DNA from: Silurus meridionalis
Taxonomy: Eukaryota; Chordata; Actinopteri; Siluriformes; Siluridae
DNA length: 64,000 nucleotides
Direction: 5' to 3'
Assembly: GCF_014805685.1 (NCBI RefSeq)
Contig: NC_060906.1
Coordinates: forward strand, 3,664,194-3,728,193
Below are positions 24,460-35,814 of the stretch, piece after piece (position 1 is the first letter of the stretch; each line of letters opens with the position of its first letter). The translations under genes and the position numbers were made by a program. The notes under the pieces were generated by a model, which was not told the origin of the DNA, ran no database searches, and saw only the letters and a program-made list of their open reading frames with translations.

Positions 24460-25382
24460 GCTTGGAATGGCCAGAACAGAATGGCTGTAGAACAATAGCT
24501 TGTCTGGCTACCTGGCCATCAATATGAATGCCAAATCAATATCAATATCCCCAGAAATGTAGAACAAAAGCCTTTAATGATCAGCCAATCATTAATCTGC
24601 AGACTGTATGAATAGAGTATGAATGATCACCTGAGTTTAGCAGGTGTCTCTCAAACAGGGGGAGGAGAAAAAAGGATCATACACAGTCACAGATAAATGT
24701 TTGTAGGAATCTCATTTGTTATGAAAATCTTCATATTTTTTTGAAATATAAACTCATGAGACATGTGGCTTTCAACCCAGTACTTTTCTGGATTTGTTTC
24801 AGAACTGATTTCATGTATTTATATATAAAATCAAAATAATGTTCAATGCAGGAAATGTATATCTATGGCACTTCATCATCTATAACTTAATATCTTTTTG
24901 AGCAATATCAACTTTGATGATGGACAGTAAAGCTCAAAGTGTCTTCTTTTTAAAAATAATTAAATTGTGTATGTAGCGCATTTTTATCAGGAACTGTTAA
25001 CATTTAAAGTTAGGTACGTGTTTTCAGCTGTGAGTCCTAAAATTTGGGTGGGGAGGGACGAAACAGACATAGTCTCAGATAAATGTTTGTAGGAATGTGG
25101 CTTTAATCCATTACTTTTCCGGATTGCTATAGGACAGATTTCATGTATTTATATATGAAAAGAAAAAAATGTTTAGGAATTTTTTTCTACAGTACATCTA
25201 TAACTTATTATTTTTTTAAACAATATCAGCAGTGAATAGTGGACAGTAAAGCTCAAAGTGTCTTCTTTTCAGAGATATTTAAATTGGGTATGAAGCCCGC
25301 TTTTATCAGGAACTGTTAACATTTAAATTTAGGTAGCGCATTTCAGCTGTGAGTCCCAAAATCTGTGTCGAAGGCTAACATG
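23323..25382. mobile_element. TTAA-flanked non-autonomous DNA element, about 2.06 kb
   Basis: TTAA is present at 23319-23322 and again at 25383-25386. Removing one copy plus the insert gives gttagtttaaattagtgttg, the exact sequence of the uninterrupted introns at about 5053 and, inverted, 35650. The ends carry short imperfect inverted repeats: ttaggcttcg near the left and ttagccttcg as the complement of the right. The inside has no transposase. It has a (GT)n run (24418-24457), a CT run (23901-23930) and a direct duplication (24675-25036 with 25057-25365; shared landmark gacagtaaagctcaaagtgt). A TTAA target is typical of piggyBac and Kolobok elements; which one is an inference. Confidence 0.75.
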
Positions 25383-25408
25383 TTAAATTAGTGTTGATTG
25401 ACCACAAA

Positions 25409-25452
<44 letters not shown>
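25409..25452. repeat. (CA)n microsatellite
   Basis: This CA run is the same intronic microsatellite that follows the LRR exon at 4742 (5073-5230). Confidence 0.9.
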
Positions 25453-25460
<8 letters not shown>

Positions 25461-25489
25461 CACACTCTCTTTTTCTTTCTGCGCATGCA

Positions 25490-28400
25490 TGGGGGACTTG
25501 TGAGTGTGGCGTGTAGAGCACGAGGCGTGTAGTGACTGGTGTCTCCTGGTGACAGCTCTGCACCCCTGTGCCTAGCTGTCGCCAGGAGGCACCAGTCACT
25601 ACACCAGTGCAAGGGGACGGGGGAGATGTGGAGATGGAAGACGAGCCCCAGTTTAAGGTGCCGACTAAAAGGAAAAAGCGAGGTAGAAAGATGTAAGGGT
25701 GGAGGAACCTGAATCAGACAGTGAAGACACAATGTGTGATTCAATTTTTAATCAAGACTCTCAGGAAGAACCGTTGAATGTATTATATAGTGCTGAGGAC
25801 ATAAAATAGTTTTTAAGATCCACCAAGTGACAAAAGAATGTATTGGTTGAGGAGTTTTTCCCAGACCGCAAGCAGTTTGTCATGATATAAAGCACTTTAG
25901 AAGAGAAGGAGCTTTTACAGATCAGGAAATTTTAAGAATGAAAAAGCTGATAACGAAGGTCAATGTGTGTGGTGTTTTATTTTTAGTTCTTTTAGCATTT
26001 GTTTGTTTTACTTTTATTTCATTTCATAATGAACGGGGTTTTAAGTTGCGAGTCTTAATTTTAACCGAGCAAGGGATTATGGAAAGCGAGCAAAGCTTTA
26101 TAAGCTTATAAGACAGAAACGTGTTGATGATGTTATGCTGCAGGAGACCAACAGCAACGGCAGTAATGCTGCTGACTGGGTGAAGGAGTGGGACGGGGTG
26201 GTGATTTTAAGCCATAACACATCACTTAGTGGTGGTGTTGCCCTGCTTTTTATTTGCAATTTTATATGTAGCTTCGCGTAAGAGCCTGTGGGAGTTGGTG
26301 GAGACCCACGATCTCTGTGACATATGGAGAAATTTCAATAAAAAACAGAGGCAGTACACATGGGCCCACAGCATAGACAACACGCTCTCCCTGGTGTGAT
26401 TAGGTCGATTTTATTATTAGCATTAACTGATTTTTTTTTTTACAAGATGTTTTATTTTTCCTGTAGGCATCTCAGACCACTGTATGGTTCAGTGCACAAT
26501 CAGTAAAAATAATATTAAACCTAAGAGCACCTACTGGCATTTTAACACTGCATTTTTAGAGGATGCTAATTTTAGAGGATAATTTTTTAAGGAATTGTTT
26601 TAATGTGAAAAGGCAGCTTTTAACTCCCTACAGCAGTGGCTGGATGAGAGAAAGGCACAAATTAAAATTTTGTGTGAACAGTACACTCTCAATGTCACAA
26701 GAGACATTGCCAGATCTCTGCAGACACTGCAGTACGCTGGTCCACTCATGCTTTAAAAGCGCCAATGAGAAGGATGCTCCTTCTAATTTCTTCTTCAGTT
26801 TAGAGCAAAGAATGGACAGAAAGGTTTATGCATGCTGTGCGAAAAGAATCAGGGATCTCGTGTCAGAGCCTTTTGAAATTCGCCAGCAGACATTCAGCTT
26901 CTGTTGAGCTGTATAGCAGTGAGAGGTCAGGGGCACAGGAGGTGGAAGAGCTTCCTTAAAGACCTGCCTAAGCTCACAGAGTCAGTGGCCAGAGAGTTGA
27001 ACAGGAGCTGTCACTGTCTGAGCTTCAGGAGGCTCTCCAAAGCATGAAGAATGGGTGGGCGCCGGGAATAGATGGTCTCCCTGTCGAGTTCTTTAAGGTA
27101 TTCTGGACAGTTATAGGGCAGGAAGTGCTGGAGTTTCTAAGGGAGAGTGTGAAAGGTGCTCAGCTCTCGTCAAGCTGCAGGAAAGCCGTCTTGACCCTGC
27201 TGCCAAGAAGAAAGACCTGACCCAGCTGAAGAACTAGCGCCAGGTCGATGTTGACAATATATACCTAATTCGTGACATTTTGGGCGTCTCAGGCTATTGG
27301 GTTTATAGACTGGTCTGATTCTCCTAGACCAGGAAAAGGCTTTTGACCAGGTTGAGCATGAATACTTGTGGAAGATGCTGGAAAGCTCTGGGTTCAACCC
27401 TGGGTTCATAGCTATGATCAGGGTGCTGTACAGTGAACTTGAGAGTGTACTAAAGGTCAGCAGTGGTTTATGTGCTCCTCTTTGAGTGTACAGAGGGATC
27501 AGGCAGGGCTGTTCCCTCTCAGGTATGTTGTACTCTCTGGCGATTAAACCTCTTTTAAATGAGTTAAGGAGTCATCTCTCTGGTTTTAATATTCCAAATG
27601 TTCATGTCCCCATTTGCTTGTCAGCTTACGCAGATGACTTGGTAGTCCTGATAAACACACAAGATGTTGCAGTTTTTAACTGACATTTTGAGGACTTTCA
27701 GATTTTATCTTCTGCCAAGGTCAACTAGGGTAAAAGTGAAGCCATTTTAGTTGGGGAGTGGGAAGGAGGTGGGCAACCTTTACTGGCAGGAGGCTTAGCA
27801 TGGAAAAGAGGTGGTTTTAAATTCTTGGGTGTCTACCTGGGAAACAGTGGGTTTTTAGATAAAAACTGGGAAGGTTTTGTAGAGCATGTGAAAGGCAGAC
27901 TGAACAGGTAAAGATGGTTGGTCCCAAAGATGTCCTACAGGGGGCGAACGCTGGTCATCAACAACCTCGTCGCGTCGTCCCTCTGGCACAAGCAAGTCTG
28001 CGTCGATCCTCCACCGAACCTGCTGGGGAACATCCAGGCCCTGCTGGTGGATTTCTTCTGGGACAAACTACACTGGATTTTCAGAGTGTTCTTCATCTGC
28101 CAAAAATGGAAGGAGGGCACGGGCTGGTCCAGCTGTCCAGCAGAGCTGCAGCATTCCTCCTCCAGTTCATCCAGAGACTCCTCGCTGCATCCATAGACTT
28201 AGTATGGAGAGCAGCAGCCAGTGGATTATTACCAAAGTTGAAGCCTCTGGTGTACGGCGGGTGACTAGACATCTCCAGTGTGACCGTTCCTGCGCTGACC
28301 AGATCTCCTCGGGAATCGTGACGCTCCAGGAGCTTGTGAACATCACAGGGTCAGACTTGTTGAGGGAAGAGGACCTGGCAGTGTGTATGGGACTGAGGTC

Positions 28401-28900
28401 CCTGCGTGTTGTCAATCAGATCCTACACCGCTGGAGATCTGCAAGATCGTGTTCAGCCAAAGGACTATTATCACAAAGAGGCTGGTCCTGCAGAGGATGA
28501 ACCCTTTCCCCAGCTGAACATCACTCCTGACCTCGACAGGTGTGAGGGCCCCCTCCTGGAGAGCCGGGGTAAAGGGGAGATGGACTTTGGGTCAGTGTCG
28601 GGGAAGCTGCTCTACAGAGCATGTGTGAAGGTTCTGAATAAGAAAAAGCTGAGTGGGAGGGTAGACACCCCATGGAGAAATGTTCACGGTTTTAATGCTG
28701 ATATTAAACCAGAGTGGAGACACTGTACAAACCACATTTACCAAAAAGAACTGCCGACCTCCAGTGGAGGATTTTACATGGTATTATCTCTGTGAACTCT
28801 TTTATTTCTGTTTTAAACCCTGATGTTACACCTGATTGTCCTTTTTGTTCACAGAGAGAAAAACTGTTTCTCTCTGTGAACAAAAAGGACAGTCAGGTTT
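25490..28900 (+). mobile_element. Tx1-like LINE, 3' part of ORF1 and most of ORF2
   Basis: At 25600-25960 is a decayed ORF1 end (EDEPQFKVPTKRKKRGRKM, later SDKRMYWL). ORF2 follows from about 26060: endonuclease remnants with QETNSNGSNAADWVKEWDG (about 26140-26200), the linker (TLSMSQETLPDLCRH; ANEKDAPSNFFFSLEQRMD at 26763-26820), and RT with GAPGIDGLPVEFFK (about 27060). FDQVEHEYLWKMLESSG is near 27345, then RGIRQGCSLSGMLYSLAIKP (27492) and an intact SAYADDLVVLI box (27625). The C-terminal segment covers 27914-28860. Stops and frame changes are numerous. It is a different, better-preserved copy than the one at 8451-11620. Confidence 0.85.
25530..25601. repeat. Short inverted repeat (hairpin), 28-bp arms
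   Basis: Arms at 25530-25557 and 25574-25601 are reverse complements with two mismatches (tagtgactggtgtctcctgg against its complement), around a 16-base loop. Confidence 0.8.
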
Positions 28901-28992
28901 AACTGTTTCTCTCTGTGAACAAAAAGGACAGTCAGGTGTTATTTCTGGGTTTAAAACAGAAATAAAAGAGTTCACGGAGATAATACCATGTA
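28776..28992. repeat. Fold-back repeat with duplicated inner segment
   Basis: The left arm, about 28776-28861 (acatggtattatctctgtga to gttcacagagagaaa), is repeated in reverse complement at about 28904-28992. A partial direct copy of the inverted arm lies between them (28868-28903, sharing tttctctctgtgaacaaaaa). It ends the LINE copy and looks like a template-switch product. Confidence 0.8.
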
Positions 28993-28999
28993 CAATTTT

Positions 29000-29462
29000 T
29001 CTTCCTCATTAATGTACACATAGCTCCCCATATTGACAAAAAAACACAGAATTGTTGACATTGTTGCAGATTTATTAAAAAAGAAAAACTGAAATATCAC
29101 ATGGTTGAGTATTCAGATGCTTTGCTGTGACACTCATATATTTAACTCCGGTGCTATCCATTTCTTCTGATCATCCTTGAGATGGTTCTACACCTTTATT
29201 TGAGTCCAGCTGTGTTTGATTATACTGATTGGACTTGATTAGGAAAGCCACACACCTGTCTATATAAGACCTTACAGATTTCAATGCATGTCAGAGCAAA
29301 TGAGAATCATGAGGTAAAAAGGAACTGCCTGAAGAGCTCAGAGACAGAATTGTGGCAAGGCACAGATCTGGCCAAGGTTACAAAAAAATTTCTGCTGCAT
29401 TTAAGTTTCCTAAGAGCACAGTGGCCTCTATAATCCTTAAGTGGAAGACTTACAAGTCTATT
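29000..29462 (+). mobile_element. Tc1-like transposon fragment, 5' half
   Basis: It begins with the end-type sequence ttgcagatttattaaaaaag. The early transposase coding region is recognisable at about 29318-29455 in broken frames (ctgcctgaagagctcagaga, ctgctgcatttaagtttcct, cagtggcctctataatcctt). It stops at 29462, where the sequence before the next LRR exon resumes. The catalytic DDE region is absent. Confidence 0.75.
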
Positions 29463-29565
29463 TAATAAACAGACTTGTTCTTGTCACTGAATAAACTGTT
29501 TCAATATTCAGTTTATTTATCTGAATTCTCTCATTTACACAATCTATTGTTTATATTTCTGCTAC

Positions 29566-29626
29566 CATCCATCCATACATACATCCATCCATCTATTCAT
29601 CCATCCATTCATCCTTCCATCCACCC
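29566..29626. repeat. Degenerate (ATCC)n microsatellite
   Basis: CATC-rich run with interruptions. It is the counterpart of 22968-22996 upstream of the sister LRR exon. Confidence 0.8.
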
Positions 29627-29698
29627 CATTCATTTTAAAGCACACAAAGAATGTGTAGAAACTGAGAGAGTGAAGTGTGTGTCATTGTGTATCTGCAG

Positions 29699-29871
29699 GT
29701 TGTGTGATTGTGGAGTATCAGATGAAGGCTGTGCTGCTCTCGCTTCAGCTCTGAGATCAAACCCTCACACCTGAGAGATCTGAATCTGTCTGGCAGTAAA
29801 GTAGGAGACTCAGGAGTGAAGTTTCTCTCTGCTGTACTGGAGTATCCTCACTGTAAACTGGAGACACTGTG
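29699..29871 (+). CDS. NLR LRR exon with a 1-nt deletion
   Basis: It is bounded by atctgcag and gtaagatc and encodes [20 protein letters not shown]. The frame then breaks because the sequence has CCC at 29762-29764 where the sister exons have CCCC. After the break it continues as [19 protein letters not shown]. The length is 173 nt instead of 174. It shares more than 200 bp of upstream sequence with the exon at 23076, so the two arose by duplication. Confidence 0.75.
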
Positions 29872-30290
29872 GTAAGATCATCTCTCTTTATAGTTTTAGT
29901 TTTTTACTTTTGTTTGTTAGTTTAAATTAGTCTTGATTTAATTTGTATCTTTTTATAATCATGACTTTTATTGACTTTTGTATTGTTTTAGTGTCTAATA
30001 TCTAATAAATGTAGAAAAGTCTTGATATAAATGTGAATGTGACGAGGCAGAATAATGAAGAAAGAGAAGATGATCTAATATCTAACAAGCTACAAAAATC
30101 CCTCAGTGTAGAATTGAGCTGTTGTGAATTTTATTGCAGCTCAAAAGTCCAATTAAACCTGCAGCATTAAATCTGTATTTCCAGTAGATTAACACCTGAA
30201 GATACTGTCTGGAGCTGAAGAACCTACAGCTTCTTTTACTCCACATTCAGTTTTCAAACATCTCACTTTACATGTTTCTCCTTTTCTCTC
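29872..30290 (+). other. Sequence after the LRR exon, no gene seen
   Basis: This is intron-like AT-rich sequence. It contains the uninterrupted gttagtttaaattagtcttg at about 29916, another empty version of the TTAA site used by the element at 23323. Confidence 0.6.
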
Positions 30291-30945
30291 TTGGTCAGTG
30301 ATGTGAGTGTGATGGTCAGTGATGTGAGTGTGATGGTCAGTGATGTGAGTGTGATGGTCAGTGATGTGAGTGTGATGGTCAGTGATGAGTGTGATGGTCA
30401 GTGATGAGTGTGATGGTCAGTGATGTGAGTGTGATGGTCAGTGATGTGAGTGTGATGGTCAGTGATGAGTGTGATGGTCAGTAAGTGTGTAATGGTCAGT
30501 GATGAGTGTGTAATGGTCAGTGATGAGTGTGATGTTAGTAATGTGTGTGTGGTGGTCCGTGATGTACGTGTGGTGGTCAGTGATGGGTGTGATGGTCAGT
30601 GATGGGTGTGATGGTTAGTAATGTGTGTGTGATGGTCAGTGATGGGTGTGATGGTTAGTAATGTATGTGTGATGGTCAGTGATGTGTGATGGTTAGTGAT
30701 GTGTGTGATGGTCAGTGATGTGTGATGGTCAGTGATGGGTGTGATGGTCAGTGATGCGTGTGTGATGGTCAGTGATGGGTGTGATGGTTAGTAATGTGTG
30801 TGTGATGGTCAGTGATGGGTGTGATGGTTAGTAATGTGTGTGATGGTCAGTGATGAGTGTGATGTTAGTAATGTGTGTGATGGTTAGTGATGTGTGTGAT
30901 GGTCAGTGATGTTAGTGTAATGTTAAGTGATGTGAGTGTGATGGT
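30291..30945. repeat. Minisatellite with about 20-bp units
   Basis: Roughly 30 units of gtcagtgatgtgagtgtgatg and shorter variants such as gtcagtgatgggtgtgatg. Unit length drifts between 17 and 21 bases. Confidence 0.95.
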
Positions 30946-30954
30946 GTAAGTAAA

Positions 30955-31165
30955 TCTTGCCGCAATCCTGGCCAAATTTTCTTTGGTTGTGACTTCTGCT
31001 AAAACTGCCTTTTACAAAAAAAGCTTGAGGCCTCTGCACAAGATCCTCGTAAGCTCCACAACATCTTCTCTTCATCACTTAACCCCCCTGCCACACCTGC
31101 TCCATCCTCCCTGACTGCTAATAACTTTGCCTCCTTCTATGATGAAATAATTAACAAGAGAAGTG
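30955..31165 (+). mobile_element. LINE ORF2 fragment (segment before RT)
   Basis: The plus strand gives, with one frame change, TAFYKK then EASAQDPRKLHNIFSSSLNP and LTANNFASFYDE. This is the pre-RT segment seen in many fish LINEs. It is short and unlinked to other plus-strand LINE pieces. Confidence 0.55.
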
Positions 31166-31174
31166 TGTGCTCGA

Positions 31175-31535
31175 CACCATGACTGTAACCATTCATTTAG
31201 TGCATGGAGTCTACTAAACTTCTCAGCCCCTCGCTGGTAAGTGGGAAGAGGTCCTGACAATATGATCCTCGTTGTGGGTGATGTGCTGCGTACTGTCTCC
31301 ACCAGGATCCTGAAATCGCTCTTTAAGATCTTTGTTTGCCTCAGCCGGGTGTCGTTCGTTCCAGCATGAAGAACAACTGCTCCGAAGTTCTCGTTCAGGA
31401 TCGCGGGTACCTGTGCAGCGACATCGAGAACACGAGAACCAGGAAAACAGCGAGTGTGCACCTTATCTTTGGCTTCATTAGCGCGGACATGCCGGACGAG
31501 AGATGAAGCGGTTCTCGGTCGAGACCTCGAAGGCT
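31175..31535 (-). mobile_element. LINE ORF1 esterase-domain fragment (CR1/L2 type)
   Basis: On the minus strand an open segment reads HTRCFPGSRVLDVAAQVPAI, then AVVLHAGTNDTRLRQ and ILSGPLPTYQRGAEKFSRL. The HAGTND block is the GxND signature of the SGNH-type esterase found in ORF1 of CR1/L2-type LINEs. It lies just 3' of an RT segment on the same strand, so ORF1 and ORF2 are in the wrong order for one intact element. Confidence 0.7.
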
Positions 31536-31539
31536 GGTG

Positions 31540-32570
31540 GTGGTGGTGTCAGCATCCAGGGTCTACTCCCTGTCATCATCATCCGTGATCAGACCGACGA
31601 TGGCAGAGTCATCAGAGAACTTCTGTAGGTAACAGGATGCTGAGCTAAACATGAAGTCTGCAGTGTAGATGGTGAAGAGAAACGGGGCTAGAACCGTTCC
31701 CTGCGGGCCATCCAGTGTTGCAGACAATCATGTCAGACTCACAGTCACGAGTCCTCACATACTGTTTTGGGCTGTGAGGTAGTCCAGTATCCAGGCAGAC
31801 AGATGGTGGTCCATTCCCATTTACACCATCTTATCCCTCAGGAGCGCAGGTTGGATGGTGTTAAAAGTGCTAGAGAAGTCAAAAAACATGACTCTCACAA
31901 TGCTCCCAGCCTTTTCCAGGTGTGAAAAAGCCCGATTTAGGAGGAAGATGACTGCGACTTTCACTCTAATGCCAGGTTGGTAGACAAACTGAAGTGGATC
32001 CATTAATGGATTGCACACCAGTTTCTCCAATATCTTCATTAGATGCGAGGTAAGTGCTACTGGTCGGTAGTCTTTGGTACAAGCACCATGCAGGATGTTT
32101 TCCATAGCTGTGGCACCCTCCCCAGCTTCAGGCTCAGGTCATACATGTACAGCAACATCCTGCACAGCTGGTCTGCACCTCCATCCTCCTTTATCTTCCT
32201 CCTGTAGCATGCTTTTCCTTCCCTGAACTTCTTTTTCAGTTCTCTCTGGACAGTTTTCAGCTCTTCCATGTTTCCTGATTTAAACACCCTCTTCTTCTCT
32301 TTAAGGATAGTCTTTATATCAGGTTTGATCCATGGTTTGTTGTTGGGAAAACACAGTACAGTCCTGGTGGGTACAGTATTCTCCACACACAAGTTGATGT
32401 AGTCAGTGATACAGTCTGTTAGATTGTCAATATCCTCCCCATGTGGATTGCACAATTTCTCCCACATAGTTGTTTTAAAACAGTCTTTCAGAGCCTCACT
32501 GGTCTCATCAGACCATGTCCTCACTGTGCGGGAGTTAGCTGGTTGCCTGCATACAAGGGGTTTGTACACA
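31540..32570 (-). mobile_element. L2-like LINE ORF2 fragment with RT
   Basis: The minus-strand order is correct. A pre-RT segment (32569-32100) gives NKPWIKPDIKTILKEKKRVF and LKKKFREGKACYRRKI. RT follows, with DYRPVALTSHLMKILEKLV, DPLQFVYQPG and FFDFSSTFNTIQP, then FSDDSAIVGLITDDDD at about 31590-31640. Stops occur between blocks. The catalytic box reads SDD instead of ADD. Confidence 0.75.
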
Positions 32571-33058
32571 GGTAGGAGATGAACTAGGTTGTGATCCGAT
32601 CTGCCCGGGGGGGCGGATCTTTACAAAGCAATGTTTTGTTTCTGGTTTTAAGTACACTGTGAAACAGAAATTTATTGTCAACTGATTAATTTTATTGTAG
32701 GTGAAACAAAACTCGCTGTGTACATCAGCAGGAATGCAACAGAAAGCTGAACATGAAATTGTATCCATCTTTAAAAACATGATAAAAGCCAGAATTATTG
32801 TTGATTTTAACCTCCATAACCTAATGAATACAGTGGACACTTTTGTTATTGAATGGTACTGTGATGATGGTCTGTGTTCAGTAACTAATGGGGAACTCAC
32901 TTTTTCACCAGTGATCACATCACACTGCTTTTTTTTCTTGGTGTTTTTCCTTTTTTTTTTGTTTTCGTTGACTGTACCTGTGAAAGATTTATTTTAATAA
33001 AATATTTTTAAAATCTAAAATAAATCTCTCACACACATTTCTCTCACTCACTCACTCC

Positions 33059-33060
<2 letters not shown>
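32571..33060. other. Unrecognised sequence
   Basis: An open plus-strand frame at 32701-32997 encodes about 98 residues ending in a phenylalanine-rich tail from a T-rich stretch. I recognise no family, and it is probably chance or a mobile-element remnant. CA repeats start at 33059. Confidence 0.5.
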
Positions 33061-33107
<47 letters not shown>

Positions 33108-33160
33108 ACATACACAAACACACTCTCACATATACACACACATACTCACACACTCTTTTC
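33061..33160. repeat. CA microsatellite, compound
   Basis: (CA)n with TACACA and TCACA interruptions. Confidence 0.9.
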
Positions 33161-33164
33161 TCTC

Positions 33165-33710
33165 TTTTTCAATAATATTTGTAGAGGCATTGAAAAGTAT
33201 ACTGTTGACATAATAACTTAATTTCAACTTTTCCATCATCCCACCATTGTTTTACATTTATAAATCTCTTTTTCTTTCATTTCAATTTCTGCCAAAAAAA
33301 AAAAAACCTTGCATCACTCCATACGTCTCCATATATCACACAGTTTATGGGTTTCAGTCAAAGTGCACATGGCACGGCTGGAAGCTACATGGAGCTCAGC
33401 GTGATTCCGATCTAATACACAATTCTCAGTACAATTAACATCACCACCTAAAAACACATTCATCTGAATTACAACTCTGCAAAATTCCATTATCAGCATT
33501 ATTAGGAGCAAATACATTAATAAACCCACATTACATTTTTGAAACTGTGCATGTACCAAAATCAGTCTAGCAGCAATTTCTTGCTTCACCTCAGAAGAGA
33601 CAGGAGTGAAATGTGCAGCAGAAAGCACAGCTACTCCTCCTCTAGAAGAGCTGATGTGAGAGCACACCACCACCCCTTCCCCTTCTTTCCTCCAATTCAT
33701 TTAATTTAAA
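33165..33710 (-). mobile_element. Tx1-like LINE ORF2, 5' fragment with internal deletion
   Basis: On the minus strand 33700-33314 gives MNWRKEGEGVVVCSHISSSR, FLGGDVNCTEN, LDRNHAELHVASSRAM and TETHKLCDIWRRME, the APE endonuclease. The next piece (33310-33170) jumps to FINVKQWWDDGKVEIKLLCQ, so the stretch between is deleted. It belongs with the ORF1 at 33965-35260 and is a close relative of 8640-9700. Confidence 0.8.
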
Positions 33711-35300
33711 ACATCACTGTGTGTCTCCTGAATAAACATCACATAAATTGTCTTTTTCTTAATAATTCAGATAACAATGTCCTTTTATAAGCATCTCGTG
33801 CAGCATTTATATTAAGAGCCTTTTCTCATCACACTCATAAAGAAGAATGAGAGAAGGATCACACACAAGACAAATTTCAGCATGTGAAGGCAGAGAAAAC
33901 TACATTGTTATAAACCCACATCCTCTGCCTGAAGTTCTGATCTTCATTTAGCAGGAATTTTCCTTCATCTATATATTTCCTGAACGGTGAACTTTTCTTT
34001 ATCTTCACTTCTCATTAATATCCCAACAGAATCAACACACATTTTGCCATCAGGAAAAGAATCTGTAACCTGCACATTCTTCATCTTTATTGATCTTTGT
34101 AAAAAAGATTTGACTTTATCAAAAGAATAGTCACTACATGTCTTCCTTCTGCTCTTATTGTCCAGAGTTTCACTGTCACAATCTTCAACAGGACTTTCAA
34201 CATTCTCACATTCATTAGCTTGTGTTTCAGACCAGTGTTTTAACTTTTCATTCCTCATCTTTACTTTATTCCTTTTCTCCTAACAGGAGGTTTTAAAACA
34301 GTCGTCATCACTCACATAATCTGGATTCATTTCTTCTTCACTCACCCGTTTAGCTGCTTTAACAGAATCTATTATTGTTTCCCCCTCTGTCACCTCGAGT
34401 TCTCCACCAGGCATCACTCCTTCCTGCCTCTGGTGCAATAGACCCACCTTCAGCCTGATCACATTCAGCAGAACCAGTGAGAACAGTATCTCAGCCTGAT
34501 CCCATTCAGCAGAACCAGTGAGAACAGTATCTCCAGCCTGATCCCATTCAGCAGAACCAGTGAGAACAGTATCTCCAGCCTGATCACATTCAGCAGAACC
34601 AGTGAGAACAGTATCTCCAGCCTCTTCATCAGCCGCTACATGAGCGCTGTTATCCGCGGTCTGTAGACGACAGGAACTTCTAATGTGCTCCTCCTCTCCA
34701 CACTTAAAACATCTCATAGTCTCAGAACTTATATACACAACATAGTCAAAGCCATCGATTCTGAATTTAAAGCCACACTTAGATCCTCTACTTCACTTTT
34801 AAGGATCATAAAGACTTGTGGTCTAAAAGAGACTACATGTGTAAGTAAAGGGGATTTACAGCCGAGCAGAACTTTCCTCATTTGTGAAACAATTTTTCCA
34901 TATCTACACAATTCCGTTATCTACAATTCATCTTTTATAAACGGGGGAACATTGGACTAAATGATCTTTTTTGTCGGTTGGACTGAGGGGATTACTGGAG
35001 TAAACGTCTCCTAAATAACAACTCCATTTTCACCCTGTTTACTTTCTCAATGTTCTCTATAAAAATCACCACAGCGCTGTTCATTCCAGAGTCTGACATT
35101 ATACTGTCATGTCCAACAATCTGTCCGACCGCTAAACTGCAGTCTTCAACTGAGCAATTCATCACTGGAGCAATCTTGATACCATGCAGGCGAGAAAGAC
35201 GCTCATAGCTCACGCGCTCTGAAGACGCCATTGTCAACCAGCACATGCTGGAAGACTGCACTTCCTGAACATCTCACACAAAACCAAGTTCAACTCTGAC
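33711..35300 (-). mobile_element. Tx1-like LINE ORF1 with zinc knuckle and tandem repeat
   Basis: In minus-strand order, the N-terminal part starts near 35230 (MASSERVSYERLSRLHGIKI). A middle region is at 34911-34729 (RYGKIVSQMRKVLLGCKSPL). A CCHC zinc knuckle CFKCGEEEHIRSSC is at about 34711-34670. Four 14-residue repeats follow (34630-34450), then an acidic tail to a stop at 34280. A further segment at 34258-33965 includes LKHWSETQANECENVESPVE. ORF1 proteins of this clade bind nucleic acid in the retrotransposition particle. Frames change at least twice, so it is not functional as sequenced. Confidence 0.8.
34450..34630 (-). repeat. 42-bp coding tandem repeat in LINE ORF1
   Basis: About four full units of DTVLTGSAECDQAG or DTVLTGSAEWDQAG on the minus strand, the last one slipping out of frame (EILFSLVLLNVIRL). 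Sequence and unit match the minisatellite at 7125-8450. Confidence 0.9.
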
Positions 35301-35364
35301 GCACAGAAGCAAAAGGAGCCTGGAAAAAAGGAAAAGAAACTCAGTCTCACCAAAGAACTCTAAC

Positions 35365-35525
35365 CCACACACTCCTCACACTCACTCAGCAGACACCCAC
35401 ACACTCCTCACACTCACTCAGCAGACACCCACACACTCCTCACACTCACTCAGCAGAAGCCCACACACTCCTCACACTCACTCAGCAGACACCCACACAC
35501 TCCTCACACTCACTCAGCAGAAGAC
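35365..35525. repeat. 32-bp minisatellite, five units
   Basis: Units of cacacactcctcacactcac tcagcagacacc, nearly identical, just upstream (minus sense) of the LINE ORF1. Confidence 0.9.
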
Positions 35526-35539
35526 GAGCAGGAGAAAAA

Positions 35540-35606
35540 GAGAGAGTGTGTGTAAGAAAGAGAAAGAAAGAGAGAGAGTGTGTGTGTGTGTGTAAAAGAG
35601 AGAGTG

Positions 35607-35649
<43 letters not shown>

Positions 35650-35650
35650 T
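35540..35650. repeat. GA/GT compound microsatellite
   Basis: GA-rich then (GT)n. This is the inverted counterpart of the CA/TC repeat at 5073-5230. Confidence 0.9.
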
Positions 35651-35814
35651 CAATCAACACTAATTTAAACTAACAATTAAAAAAAACAACTAAAAGTATA
35701 AACTTCCTCCTCAGAACATTGATGCTGAACCTAAAAGCTCTGCTTCAGTCTCACTATTAAAGAATGTGTGTTACTGAGGAGCAGGTCATGTGACTCTCAG
35801 AGAGATGATCTTAC

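Noticed and set aside
32701..32997. 98-residue plus-strand open frame as a gene
   Set aside because: No recognisable motif, ends in a poly-phenylalanine tail from a T run, and lies among LINE fragments.
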